Shown here piece by piece: positions 14,808 through 28,538 of a stretch of 64,000 nt of DNA. Each line of letters starts with the position of its first letter. Position 1 is the first letter of the stretch. Position numbers and translations under genes: made by a program. Source of the DNA: Montifringilla adamsi. Taxonomy: Eukaryota; Chordata; Aves; Passeriformes; Passeridae. The notes under the pieces were generated by a model. That model was not told where the DNA came from. It saw nothing but the letters and a program-made list of their open reading frames with translations, and did no database searches. The stretch spans positions 3,844,001 through 3,908,000 of the forward strand of contig JAGGNK010003335.1 in assembly GCA_017590115.1 (NCBI GenBank). Direction: 5' to 3'.

Positions 14808-14917
14808 CTTCATTAGGTTTATCATTAAATTGCCATAAATAATTCATTTATTATTTTATTTAAATAAATAAAGTATTTATTTAAACCTTCATTAGGTTTG
14901 TCATTAAATTTCCATAA
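14808..14917. repeat. 31-bp direct repeat flanking an AT palindrome block
   Basis: Two near-identical 31-bp copies beginning CTTCATTAGGTTT and ending CCATAA lie at 14,808-14,838 and 14,887-14,917, with two differences. The 48 bp between them are almost purely A/T. They contain a perfect 14-bp palindrome (14,855-14,868) and 9-bp inverted arms at 14,862-14,870 and 14,874-14,882. The arrangement fits a local tandem duplication with AT expansion, or a small insertion bounded by duplicated target. Confidence 0.75.
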
Positions 14918-15486
14918 GTGTTCACAGTGAGTATAGTTGTCCCTTAATTATTCAAGAAGGTTTTTTGGTTTGGGCTTCTATTTTTTAAAATTTTCTTCTG
15001 TGTTGGAAAAAAAATCATATGCATAGAGAATAGCTCAAAGACAGTGTCGAGAGGAGAGCCTGGGGATGGGTCTGGAGGAATCCCCAGCCAGTGGAAAAGG
15101 TGCTGAACAGCAGTTCTCAAGAAACAGGCTGAAAATTAAGCAGGCAAATAGCATCACTACCATGGACTCAGGGCAGAGAAAGGGTCAGTCCTCAAATAGT
15201 ATTGAAATTTAATAAGGGCATAAAACATGCATCATTTTTCCTGCTCTATCTATCAAGACTGCTTTCTTACTCATTTGCATTTAATGGGTACAGCCTTAGA
15301 AATATTGCAACATAAAAACCAAGACACCTTCAGTCCCATGGCAATTAAATGTTCATTAACAAATCTGTATCTTATCCTAATTCACTATTGCCATGCATGA
15401 GCAGCAGGTGAATGTATCATCTGGCTTGTTATGATAGTGTTTAAAAGAAATGTCACATCTACTTTTCAACTAATTTTTCTCATTAG

Positions 15487-15598
15487 ATTTTGAATACAAA
15501 CGAAGCGTTAAGCTTGGCTGCAACACTTTGTGGGGCTGAGCAGTGGAAGAAATCAGGTGAATTTTCAAGCCAGTTTAAGTTTCCTACAGGTTCTAAAG
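15487..15598 (+). other. Weak candidate exon
   Basis: An acceptor-like sequence (CTAATTTTTCTCATTAG) ends at 15,486. A donor-like AAG|GTGAAG occurs at 15,598/15,599. The 112 bases between them are open in a frame that continues to 15,774. The translated segment is mixed in composition and not low-complexity. I do not recognise it, and the opposite strand is open over the same interval, which weakens the case. It would be a real exon only if transcript or conservation data agree. Confidence 0.12.
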
Positions 15599-18500
15599 GT
15601 GAAGATAAGAGGGAAATGGATAAAAACTCAATTATTTTGTCAAGTTCCTCAGTCCAGCTTGTGAAGATCACTCGGCCCACTTGGTCTTCAAACAATATCT
15701 GCAGGAAATTGCACAGGGGGATGAATATTGGAAACAGCTGCGGAAAACCCAAGCACTTAATTGTGTCTGTTTAAGGAATCACAAAGTACTGCAGAAAAAG
15801 TGAATGTGAATATAAAGATAAATTTGTGGCTATAATTCAGCATTATTGTATTATGCGGCTGTAGAGGTTCTGTTGGCCTAGAATGTAGAAAATACAATGC
15901 TTCACAACTTTGATCCAAAAGATAGATAAAATAAGACATCACCAGAGAAATGAAGCAATCTTAAAGATACAGATTGAGTGGAGGACAAGTTAAAAACCTT
16001 CTATAGGTTTTTAGATACAGATCATTGCCAGTCAGGTGCATCAGTCACAGCCTGCCAGCTGTGTTTAACATAGACTCCTTTAACTAAGTTCATATGCTGC
16101 AGTGCTGGGAAATGGTACATGAAGTAGAGAAATCTGAAATCTTCCTCTTTCAATTGAAAGCTAATATTTTAATATATATTCTTACTATGCTCATGTTATT
16201 GTTACTGGTATGAATGAACAAAAGAACAAATCCTAACTGGTTTAAAATCACATTAGTCTGACAGCCTTGATCATTGGAGAACTGCAAATTAATGATTTAC
16301 AAGCAGTTAATTTATTCCTTCTGGGAAGATGTGAAAACTATTGTTTTCTAGATTGCAATCTATTAGAATTTGACTAAGATTAACATCTGAAATGAATGAT
16401 TTTGCTGTAGAGATGAATTAGTATTTAGTGTGATTATGTGTACACTTAAAAATCAAAGGAAAGGTGGCATTGCAAGATATTAATACACTAATTCTTCTTC
16501 CAGAAAGGGAATAGTGTAGAGGTCTGTAACAATGAGGGCTTCTCCTGCAGGGACAGAAAGCTGCAGTGGCACAGAGAGCATGGCTGTAATGGAGGGAAAT
16601 TCCCACGGCTTTTTTTCTGGGGGTAAAATTCATGGCTGTACTTGCACTTGGGGCTCTCAGTCAATGAAATCTTAAAATGTGGCTTTAATTGTTGGATGTT
16701 GCTGCTGATTTGTCTGGGAGCGTTAGACAGTGCGGGACAGTGGGAGCTTCCTGCTGATACAATGCCAGGGGAATTCTCAGCCCCTCTTAAAATCATGAGG
16801 GGTAACTCCTCTGAGGATGGGCTAGATGCAAGGAAAGGCCTTGATAGCAGAGTTATTTAACTCAAATTGTGTTATAATGGACCACTTCAAGAAAATCTCT
16901 TCTGGACAGAGGATAAACAGCTGCAAGTATCTGCAAGAATTTTTTCTTTTACAAAAAGGTGTTCATCAAACCATGACTGGAAGAGCTGGACTGTGCAGTA
17001 AACAAGCTTCATAACTCACACCCTTGTCCCTTTATTTCATTGCTATCTCTACCGAGTGGTAACAGCTTTCTTAAATCATCAAAAATTCAAGAATTCCAAA
17101 ATGAGGAAGTAAAACCTTAGAGAAGGAAATTTTTCTATGTTCTTTGTGTTAGACTTCAGCAGGCATCCGAATAAAATCCCCATGGTCCTTAAAGGACATT
17201 AGACAGACAAACCATGAATCTTGCCCTTACCTCCTTGTGCTGCTAAAAGTGTTGCTGACAATGAAGATCATTGCTTCATCTTTTCTGCTTATATTCACAC
17301 ATCTGGCATAATTAAATTCTTGAGTGTCTGGTTTTGTCATGGAGCCATGGCAATTACCTTTAGTTTTTGTTGTCTTATGACTACATATAAAAGCAGTAAT
17401 GGAGGATAAGGTAGCACAGAGATTCCAATATCACTATCATAAAACATTAATGGCAACAAGGTGGTTTATATTCCTCAGTTTGCAAGATGCCTTAATGCTT
17501 GAAAGAAATAAATATGTTGCATAAGTACGGAAATGAATAGGAAAGAAAGGTTTTGAAAATGAGGTAAACATGGAAAGAGAGTAGAGTATAAGATTCTTTA
17601 AAATAAATGTTAATCCATTTAAATTTGTGTGGCAAAACCCCCACTAGATAAAAATAAAAAAGAAAATCAGAAACAGCAGCAGATCAAAACCAAATCCCAA
17701 GTGTTCCTTACTCTGCATAAATTATTATTTAAAACTTCTGAGCAGACATTGGCATATATAAAATTGACTTCTGAGAATACTGACTTGGCTTAATTTACTG
17801 GTGTTATATCTATAATTGAAGTGGGGAGGAAGAACTTGTCATACTGATTCCCCACAGGGCCCATAACAAATGCAGTTACTCAAATTCAAAGTTATAGGTT
17901 GATGTATGATTTTAACACTGTTTTTAGATGTCATTGGTTGATAATTATTTGTCTGGTATTACACAGGTGTAAAGTATAACTCCAGTCAAAATGACCAGTA
18001 TTTTTCCATTAATATTTTTTATAATTTCCTAGATAGAATATTTGAACAGGAGCATCTGAAGCTTTAAAAGACACTTAAAAAATACTTTTCCGAGATTCTA
18101 GATTTACCTTGAATTTTTGGAACCATATGACACATACTTAGGATCCTGAGGCTTGCAAACTGATTCAGAAATAGAACAGGAACGTTCTTTAGACTTTTGA
18201 TTTAATTATTACATGTGGGAAGAAGTAATTTTACAAATTGTTTCATTTTATTTTATTTGTTTCAAGTGGAGAGTTTGGACTTCTTCAGTTTTTATATGGT
18301 CTATATTGCTTGATTTGCAACCAGGTATTGTTGCTAAGATACAAAGCAATGAGTAATCTCTGTTAATGTACTGATAGATTTTTAGAATTTTTATATTTTT
18401 TACACTATGTTACCACTAAGAATAATAGCTGATTCTAAAAACAAGTTCTAGTTTGTTTCCTCTTGTGGGTATTTTATGAAAAATATACTTACTGGAAGTG

Positions 18501-18639
18501 TATAAGAAGTAAATGTGAAAATGCAGAATAATCTGAACTCAGTTCCAAGTGGTAGGGCATGCAGGGCATGTCTGAGCACCTGCCTTCACCAACTCAAACT
18601 CATCTCTGTGTATGTGAGAAATGGTCCACAGCTTGCTTT

Positions 18640-18800
18640 CTTCTCAGCAGGGAGCAGCTCCTTGCAGGTATTCCCTTGTTGCGAAGCTGCTGCTGGTGCC
18701 CCAGGGCTGCCGGGAGGCTCCGTGGGGTGGGCAGAGCAGCATGGTGGCCACTGGCAGGAGCAGGTGACACCAGCACAGCCTGGCTGCTCTGGCCCTAGCA
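18640..18800. other. Local GC-rich patch
   Basis: The sequence here is clearly richer in G and C than the surrounding DNA, with CTGCTGCTGG-like and GGCTGCCGGGAGG motifs, and two plus-strand frames are open together (18,515-18,847 and 18,559-18,798). I do not recognise a protein or a known repeat. It could be an old repeat fragment, a regulatory element or a small GC island. CpGs are few. Confidence 0.4.
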
Positions 18801-21800
18801 GAGAGGGGAAAGAACAAGGAAACCAGAAATGGTTATTTGTGTGCTAGAAGGCTGTATCTAAACAGACTACTCCTTCTGCATTTGCGATATCATATCTGCT
18901 GCCCATGCAGCACTTAGCAATCCACTCCTGCCACCTGTCACAACAATGACGGCGTGATCCAGGTGCTTTGTCCAGGGACTCAGAGGTACCAAGCTGAGTA
19001 CTGGAACGACAAAGAAATCATTCCTTAAATACTCTGAAGTGCTGTCATTTTGTCAGCTTTTTTGTCACAAGTTTATGTGCAGTCAGCACCTACGGAGAAG
19101 ATGGAAATTGAACTCTGCCACACAATTTAACATGTTGTGTCTGAAAAAAATGCACCTTCCCAAAACCCTGAACAGACAAACTTGTCTCATCTTTTACTTC
19201 TGTTGATGTCCTAGTGGTGGAGCTAGTTCTTAATGAATTTTTAAACAGAGGCTTTATGCAATTTCCAAGTGATGATAATGTGAACATTTTTCAGTGGAGC
19301 TTCTTCCTCCACTGAAGCATTTTAGTAGGAGTCTTTTTTTTTTTTAACAGGTGAATTTCTGTGGAATGGTTCCACTTCAGTTGAATACTCTATTTCACTA
19401 GAGAATAGGATCATATTCTCATAATAACTTAATTTCACTGGTTTCTGTAAAGTTCTACAGGCACCTAGTAAATATTGTACTGCCAGGTCTTTTGAGATCC
19501 AGATTTTCCTTGAGGAGACATTTGAATATCTGTACATATCCCATGATGTGTTTATATTCTCTTATGGCTGAAAGCCTGTAGGAGATCATGGCAATTGTAC
19601 TGTAACTAGTGTGTCCAGTCTCTAGGGTGAGAGAGAACTAACGATACCAAAAGTTAAATTCCCACAGTTCCATGCTCTGTAATTTTCTTTTTAGGAAAAA
19701 AAAAAAAGAAAAAAAAAAAGAAAAAAAAAGTGGATTTGAATGATTTTTAAAGATTTTGGGAGCAGCAGAAGAAAATGCATCTGTCTTCTTTGTTCCATTT
19801 CCATGTGTAATGGAGAGATGTTTCTGAACATATTATAAACACAGTATTTTGTGACCTTGTCTGAAAAAGTTTTTGTCTGAATTTCTTACAAGTACAAAAC
19901 CAAAGCTCTTCTCCCTGATGTTCAGACCATCATTTACTGTCATTTTCTGCTGGGTGTGTTCTGTTGTAGAGCTGACAACCAGCATTGACAGAGCAGGAGC
20001 AGTGCACATATACCACACCAAGAGTTTGCTCTTCGGTTTTCATCAAAAAAATTACATCCACACTTGATCTGAAACACAGCAAATTATTGAAGTCTTAAGT
20101 TTCCAGTTCTGTCCAGTCTCTGCTTTCTATGTTGGCTGTCAAAATAAATAACAGTATCAGATCTCATGAAGATTTTCTGTGGTTCAATCTCCCTCGAAAT
20201 GTTTCCTCTTCTAAAATGAGGATAAGATAGGAGCATGTCAACCCATTTTTAGGGTATTTGTGCTGGGATAAATCAAAGACACATAGAGTAATTAATTTGG
20301 TTTGTTTTCAGGGTGTTTGCTTTTTATACTAGTTTAGCATTAGTTATCTTTAAATGCTTCTTATAATCATTTCTTGCCTAATAATCCCTGATTGCACTTG
20401 ACATTAAAGTTTACCCTTCCTGATTAGACAGCCAGCTTCATCAAGCCAAAAAGAGGAGTCAGGAACAAAATTATCATAATGTTAATTGATTTAGGGGAAG
20501 GAAAAAAGGTGTGGGGCAGTGATGTGTGGAAGAGAGAAGAACCTGAGACAGTCTTTAATGGATGTTTGCAATAAGAGCTCCATTTTACTGGTGCCTGAGA
20601 TGTCTCAGAAACAGGCAGTAGGGAGGAAAATTCATCTGCCTTGAACTCTCTGAGCTTGTGCATGAAAAATGTAAATCTACTTTTCTAGTCCTTTTTATAC
20701 TAAATTTCTGTCAGATATACATGTAACTCCTTGAAAGAATTTAAGAAATTAATTAAAATTGATTCAGTGCATTTTCAAGAGGTAGATATTAGGGGAAAGT
20801 ATGCCAACTGAGAAGTCTTTAAAAAAGCATTAAAAACCCCAACTCATCCTTTTTTTTCCCTTGAACTTTCAAAAGCTGTTTTTTAACATCTCCTTTAGCA
20901 GTTGTTCTAATATTCAGATGAAACTTGTTCATATTAAGTGAATAGAGTTACTTAACTAAAATATATTGACTGTCCATTCGCCATTCTCCAGCAATTGTCT
21001 AAAATAAAAATACCTGCCTTCCACTCTTCACTAAACATCTTCGTTTCCTACTGGAAAGGGACTTATTGAAACAGAATAAATTAGTTCAGGGGGAAAAAGC
21101 AGAGCCCAACAGCATTATTATGACACCTAAAAGTCAGTAGTGCATACTATTTTTTCTGAAAGTTAATGAAACATATAATTAGAATTCTCCTTCTGATGTA
21201 TTTGGGGTTTTAACTATGAAGTGTATGCACTGGACAAACAGAACAGTTAAGCAGAATTGCTGAGATTCAGAGCCATTAGTATGCTAAGAAGCACACAGAC
21301 TTTTAGGTCATTTCTGTTTCAAAGTGCTTGGATCCAAAGCTGTCTTCTTTGAAGATAAACAGTGCTTTTGTTTGAAACTATATAAACTTCAGCATGGATA
21401 CTATTGGCATTTTCATTTTCCTGTATTTCTTATTCTCATCTTGCAAAAGAGAGGAGAAACCAGAATGTTTTACAAGTAGACTGAACATAATTTGTCCTGC
21501 TTCTTCCTGTGGCTAAAAATTTAATTTTTGAAACTTATTAAGTAAAAGTTCTCTCTAATGGAACTATTATAAGGATATTGATATTAATGAACACATTAAG
21601 GTCGTGCAGGCTTTGAGAGACAGAATAAATAAATCCTGCAGAATCTCCTTAAAATTATGGCAGATAAGTGAAAAGAAAACAAAAATGTCCACAGAGATCT
21701 TCATAGGTAGTAGCAGTATAATGATTTCCAAAGATAGTTCAAAACTGTCTCTATTAAAATCCAGTTATTTTGGAAACCAGAATCATTTCACAAAAAAAGA

Positions 21801-24800
21801 CATTTAAAAGCACTTGAATTGTAATAATTACATCTGCTTTGTCAAGGTTTTGTGAGTTGTATCAGTCCACATACCCCCTGAGCCTCCCTTGATCTGCATA
21901 ATTTAGGGATCAGTTCAAGACAGATTGAAGGCAGTAATCTGTCACCTATTGCTTCTTTTTGGCTATTCATCCTCTTATGACTCTTAATTTATAAATAAGA
22001 GAGCCAGATGGCAATCTCCTGTCATTGTTGCTCATTTGTTGTCCACATTGCGTTTCAGCTTCTTATACAAACTGAAAACTTGGCAAGGATTTTGTTCTTG
22101 TCCTCAGAACTGTTCTTTTTAATTTTAAAATGCAGATTGTACCAGTCTATTTGATTGGAAGTTGTATGATTTCTGGCTGTAATATCATGTTTCAGGTTGC
22201 ATTAGACTTGCTGACATGAAGGCATTGAAGCTAGTAGATGTTTTTGGACACGATGCCCTTTTAGTGTTTATACCATCAGAGCTTAAGCCAAAATATGGAA
22301 AAGAGGACTCTGGAAGGACTTTTTTCACTGTCTTGCCCCATGCCCCACTTCTCTTTCAGAAATACTTGCAACACTGAAAATGTGTATGACTGAGCTTGAT
22401 TAACCCTAAGGTTAACCCTGAGTTTGTTTAAATTTCAGATAAATATATGTGTTTGTCAGCTGATGCTGTTCCCCAAGTCAGCCACAGTCCTTTATGTTCT
22501 GTCATGAAAAAAAAGTATAAATGGACAAAGTGCTCCTTACCATGTAATGTGTTGGGTTATTAACAGCTTATTAAGAGGTCATTATTATATGAATTCTCCA
22601 TATGCACTCTACTCATAGATTATCAGGATTTTACACAAGTGTTGAATTAAAACCTCCTATATCAGCCTCATATAAGGAGAAAATTTAGCCCCTAGGCAGG
22701 AACAGAAGAGGGGATACTTCAAAGTGCTCAACCCTCAGAAAGGAGGGGCTGCTTGAGGGTGGGTTTGCTCCTCAGTCAGCTCTTGCCATTTTAGCTACCG
22801 GGTTATGAGCAGGTTAAGAGTGTGTTTAGACTTGTCAAGATAGGTCTCTGAACTAAAAAAGTCGCTTGGATATCTGATGAATGCCCATATTCATCAACCC
22901 TCAAAATATTCTTGGCTCTGATGTCGTTGTTTACTACACTATAATCACTATTCTGCGAGGCAAGAGAATTTCATGGGAATTACATTGTTTGGCTTTCCCT
23001 AGAGGATAGGCACTTCAGAAATCGTCCTGCTAAAAACAACACACAGTCATAATCCATTATAGAAATTTCTTTGAAGAAATAGTCCAAATTCCTTATGTAA
23101 TATGTTGGCATCTTTAGTATCTCAAATGGTAGTATTTTTTTTCTTTTTCTTGGTGCAGAAAATATGACATATTTAGCAGCTTCCAAAATAGGTTTTTTTA
23201 AAAATTGCTATCTATTACAGATTATCATAGAGATGTTGAAAGGATTATTGAGCATTTGACAGAAAGTTCAGGATTTAGGATATTCTTGAGGAATAGCTGT
23301 GCTGGAGGTTTATGTTGCAGAGACTAAGAGTGTTAGGACATAACTCAGTAGTGATTACTTGCCAGCTGGGACAAAGAAGCCTCTCCAAAATGGTGACCTG
23401 CAAGTCAGCCTGTAAATAAACAGAAAAGCTCTATTTCCCAAGAAAGCAAATATTTGGTCAGAAATCCTCAGATATGCTTTAGATTTTTATTGCTAAAATT
23501 CTGCTTTTTGCAATTATATTCATATGATGCAAATCAGCCCATTACATCTTACTTTCTAGAGCAGTAAATTCAACTTCTAATCAACAAATCAACACTCTAA
23601 TAAGAATTTTAGTTTCTTATCTCAGTTCTAATCTCGATACCAGTCAGTAAACAGAGGCAAAGATCAGTCTTGTGGTACTCATTGCCTTTGTCTGTGTAAG
23701 AGATTCTAATTTCTGCAGTTAATGTTTTCTAAATGATCCCAGCACTAGAAAAAGATTTTACTGGGTTAGCAGTGAGGCTATGCTCCTTGAAATGTCACTT
23801 TGCATTAGAATTACCATTTCTCACAACTCTAATGAAAAACAAAGCAAACCCTCGAATCATTAATGCATTTCCAATCATTGATTTTGTTCTTCCTTTTACT
23901 TTGTCCCCTGTTAAAGTATTTTATCATTCTTAATATTTTATCCATACCTTTGAATAGTCATAAACCATCTAAGAATTGCATATCTCTTCTGACTTTTTTT
24001 TTTTTTTTTAATTTGTCTGGCTTTTTGGCTGTTTTTTTTTCATACAGAAAAACAGTACTAGCCTACATAGCTCCCTAGTAACAGTCAATTACTGTGAAAA
24101 GTTAGCTTCTAACTGGATATTTACCAAAATCTCTGTCCTTCAACTGCTGTTTCAAATGCCTCAGCTAATTTTTTAGCCATCTAGACTGAATGCCAACAAA
24201 CACTCAGTAATTTTCAATGGCTAAGACCCTCCTAATCCTTCCTGTGTCATCTTAAATTATTTGGATTGCTGCTTAGCATTGTGTTGTCAGCAGTTTTGTA
24301 ATTCTTTTCCTTGATTCTATCAGCTAAATTGTTCCTATAAAGAGCATCAGGACATAAAATGGACTAGAAATACAAACCAGCTTAATAGTGCTGTCTAAAC
24401 ACTCATCCCTGAAGAGTCACATACAGGTTTCATAATGCCTTTGGCATAGACTAACTGCAGATCTTTATTGTGTTTCCCAGTAAACGTTTGAAGGACAGAA
24501 GCAACTCAAGCACCCTTCAGAAATGTGTCATTATGCTATAGCAGTAATTAGACAATAGTCACGGTTGCAGTGTGCCTGCAGTATGCAGCAAGGTCATTCC
24601 TGTAAGGTCTAGGTTAATACATCTGAGCAACTGTCCAGTGTGAGCAATATTCAGTGTTTCATTATAATTTTTCTGTTCAAAATTTCCTTGGGAAATTATC
24701 CTGATTTTCCTAATTTTTCATACCCAATACAGTATGAAGCACAATTGGTTGATTTAAAACAGTGTATGTTTTAAATAGAAGAAGACTGATAGCAATAGTT

Positions 24801-25251
24801 AAAAAAAAGCTGAAGTCCCCTCTCTCCCAAAATGAAAATAGTCATAAATGAGAAGTTTTTCAGAGCATGGACATTTTCAAAATATTCCCTTTTTAAGAAA
24901 CCCAAGAAAATTTCCATTGCAAGCTCTCCGTGTGCTGGGGGTTGCAGCAATGACTGTACTGGGCTTTCACAGAGCTGGGACCCATGGCAAACTCCATGTG
25001 GCAACCTGGAGAGAAAATCCCACAGATGTTATGGGAGTGTTTCTAAACACTGTTATTCAATATCCAGCCATCTCAAAAAGAAGACATGGTCTGACATTCT
25101 GCAACAGGAACTACCTTATATTTTTCTCTAAAGAATGGCTACATTGCAGATGAAGTTGAGGTATAAAAATGGTCCAAAGACATAACCATATGATCAGTTA
25201 ACCTGTAACAGACTTTAGCTATTCTATTTCAGTTACTTTTTTCCCCCTCAG

Positions 25252-25436
25252 ATGTGCACTGTAGTAGGGATTTGGACATCCTTCTCATCAGATGCCTGTG
25301 GTCAGATGCATTTTGACTTTAAAATAATTCACACCATTTCCACTTTAAAGTCTCTAGCTCCAATTTCTAGTCAGAGCAATAAGAATTTACCAGATGTAGC
25401 AATAGGTCTGAACTACAATGAACATTACTTCCAAGA
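25252..25436 (+). other. Candidate exon with strong splice-like borders
   Basis: The acceptor side has a continuous pyrimidine tract (TTACTTTTTTCCCCCTCAG, AG at 25,250-25,251) and a branch-point-like CTGTAAC at 25,203-25,209. The donor side reads CAAGA|GTAAGT at 25,436/25,437, close to the U1 consensus. The 185 bases between stay open for 61 codons, starting with ATG directly after the AG. The first in-frame stop (TAA, 25,438-25,440) lies inside the donor and would be removed by splicing. I recognise no domain. It could be a coding exon, a lncRNA exon or a chance pairing. It is the best exon-like signal in the window. Confidence 0.25.
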
Positions 25437-25439
25437 GTA

Positions 25440-28400
25440 AGTTCTACTGAGACTATAATACCATAATACCAACTTTATTAAGGAATGAACTGACATACTG
25501 AGACATTTCTGAGAATTTAAAGTAACTTTTAGTGTTTTAATATGGTATAAAAGATGTCTGCAGACTTTAAACTTATTGGATGTGTCGAACAGTACAGTGG
25601 AATGGAAATAAGTCAGTATTTCTGGGAGAAAATTTATTGAAAATCAGTGTTGTTATTTTCTATATCATCTCTACCTAAATTGATTTCCAGTGGTTATTGG
25701 CAAGTAAAGCTTAAAATAGTGTTAATTTCTGGGTTATTGTTTATTGTGGTAATTAATAACAAATAAAAGGCAAAACCAAAGTGTTTTCCCTTGCTACTTT
25801 AGAGCAACTAAGCCATTTGCCTTTCACATATTGGTGACCTTTTGACTCTAACAGACCAATACAGGACTAAATGTGTGAAGTATCTGAGTTTCAAAGAAAC
25901 ATCACAGTTAAGTGTTTCATTGTTCATTTATCCTTTGGGTTGAAATAGTCAATAAGCAGGAAAATTACTATCAATGATATCAGGCTGTTTTCCACTATGA
26001 AAAAAATCTCTTTCTTATTTCAGTTTTCTCTCAGTGCAGTTTATTGACCTTCTCAAGTAAACACCATTTAATATAGACCAAGGAAAATAGCTTTTATCTG
26101 TTAACCAATCATACTAGTGTTAAGAATTAACTGCCCAGTTCCTAAACTGAGAAACAGAAAGAAGGAAAAGCCTAGCTCAGATACATGTGTTTAATCTCTT
26201 GAGATATTATATGCAGTTACATTTTTCCATTGTTTCAGACTGAGAGTTTATCTTTTAGTATTACAGTTTACAATGGGTTTTTTTTTTGTTGCGTTTCTAC
26301 TTATATTCTTTCTACCAAACTCAGACTAAACTCAGGTTGAGGCTTTGATTGTTCTTTTTCCTACTGTTTCAACAGATTTCTCACTTTGTTCTGCTGCATC
26401 CAAATCTGAATCTTTTGTGTTGGATATATTCTTCAGACACAATTTATACGTGTGTGCTGTGGTTAACATCTCAGGGAGCATGGTTTGATAGTGTTGAGGA
26501 CCCCTGTGGCATTGTGAGTGTTTGGGGATCTTCCCTTGACGTGAGTCTCCTCTATGTCACGAACTGCATGTGTGTTAGCAAGTATTTGAGATCATCAAGG
26601 CTTCGCTCCAATTTAGTTTTCTTCCAAAGAACTCTGGTTTCTACAAGCTGAGAGCACTCTGCAATGCACACCAAAGCACGCTGGGTTGCAGGAACCTGGA
26701 GTTTTTGTTTTAGAAGTGCATTCCTGAGTCAAACTAAAAAACATAGTGTGGATGCAGCAATGGATTTTGTGTATATGTGGTGGTCTTTGTGCTCTGAAGT
26801 TGTTCTTTGTTTTGCTCCACTAAGATTAACCTTTCTGCTAACATTTCTGCTTACATAACTATACAGCTCTATCTGAGAAGATAATACTTCATGCTCTTGG
26901 TTCTAAAGGTCTTTGCTCAAATTCTCCTGTGTCTCATTTAGTTTGACAAAATTCAGTTCATAGCCTACAGTCCAAAGTGTGTCATCAGTCACAGGATGGT
27001 AACCCAACCAGATGGGAGATGCTACATGCTTTAGGCACTCTTCCTTATTTTCTGCTCTGCTCTTTGAATGTTATTCTCCCGTGCTGGATGAACTCTCAAG
27101 TGCATACTCAAAAAGATGTTCCTTTGATTACATCACTTAGTTTTGACAGAGTTCATTAAAGTCAGTGTGAGGTTTTTAATTGATTTTTCGTGGGGCTTGG
27201 TCAGAATCTCAGGCTCCTCTAACTTCTAGATCTCACCCGTAGCTTGTCTGTTTCTGAGAAAATTTCTGTATTCAGCATCTGCAACCCTATCTGTGCTCTG
27301 ATAACCTTGCTATGAACGTTCTCTTACCCGTTAGTGCTGTCTCATTCAGTCTAGTTAAAGTAAATTATCAGTTAACACGACTCGAGATAGCAAAATGACC
27401 TGATGACAGTTGGTTGCTTTTCTTGTGTAGCACCTTCTTCTTTTTCTTTTGTCTTTATGTAGTATTTTGTAGTTCCATCTCCAGATAGTTGTCTGAAAAG
27501 TAACTGTTTTGAATTTATTTTCATTTCAAAACCCACAGTTTCATAGAGCTCACAAAATTGCCCTTCAATCTGCAAATGCTTTGATATGGAATGAGACAGT
27601 TTTTATTCTTAGATAATGATCTGTCACACAGAATCCCAGCACAGATTTTGTTGCGTGCTCCTGTCCAATTCACCTTTTTTCGTCCGAGCATTGAGTCACT
27701 GTCAGCTTCTGGTTGTCTTGTCTCCGTTTCTTATTCATGAAATCATTTGACAGTCTATTAGTTCACTTCCTTAGATTTACTTGCTGTGTTATCATCTTTA
27801 GAGGAGCAGTTAATAAAAAATGTTTTCTTCCTTGCTGCAGTATAGCTTGGTTTAGAATACCAAAAGCATATAGAGAAATGTTGACATTTCAGCAATTCAT
27901 GCATTTTATAAAAAAATCTTACAGATTTAATATTGGCTAGAATAAACATAATTTGTTCTACCTTAATACATGTTAAAAACTACTTCAGTCTTCAAAAAAT
28001 ATAATTGGCCACAGCTGAGTCAGCCAATGGAGAAATATACTGGAATAATGAAGAATTTGAATTTTGTAATACTAGTTGGGTTTTTTTGATAAGGGGAGAG
28101 TCAGTGAGTTATTAACATGAGTATTTTTCTTAATTGAAGTAGTTGCCTCACAAGCTCTTAGAAGTCAATCTGCATGTCTTATCCTGGTTCATTACATTAA
28201 TTAACTTTCTAAGCACTGTAAATTTGCCTTCCTCAAAATATGTTTAGACTGAAAGCTGTGAGTTTTTGATTCACTGGCTTTATTTTAGGAAGGGACTTTA
28301 CAAAGTAAGTGGGATTTGACATCAGTTTTGTTCTCATTTTTGGGGCTACTCTCCAGCTTAAATATCAGCTCTGGCTGAAGAGGCATCTGTGCATACTCTG

Positions 28401-28535
28401 GCTGATTACCCTCAGCCTATTCTGCCACAGAAATTTTGGAGGAGAGTTGCCTTCTCCTGTCTGCTGTGCAGGTATGCACTTGTGTTACAGTGAGAGGCAG
28501 AAAATACATGATTTTCATGCTGGTGCAGAAATTGG
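25440..28535. other. Unannotated AT-rich non-coding DNA
   Basis: Unique sequence with no recognisable gene or repeat family. Plus-strand frames at 26,349-26,651 and 26,664-26,858 are cysteine- and tryptophan-rich with no domain, as expected of chance translation. A short T-run near 26,277-26,288 is the only simple sequence of note. Confidence 0.65.
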
Positions 28536-28538
28536 ATG

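Larger units (their letters stand above)
14920..25250. other. Unannotated AT-rich non-coding DNA
   Basis: Mostly unique AT-rich sequence with no recognisable gene. It includes an A-rich run with periodic G at about 19,696-19,731, a 17-base T-run near 23,993-24,009, and a 9-bp inverted pair at 24,752-24,776. The exon-like segment at 15,487 and the GC-rich patch at 18,640 are listed separately. Open frames are short and unconvincing. Confidence 0.65.

Noticed and set aside
22400..22422. Interstitial telomere repeat (TAACCCTAAGG TTAACCCTGA)
   Set aside because: Only isolated CCCTAA-like words, not tandem copies of the vertebrate telomere hexamer. Similar words at 37,300-37,325 belong to the minisatellite.
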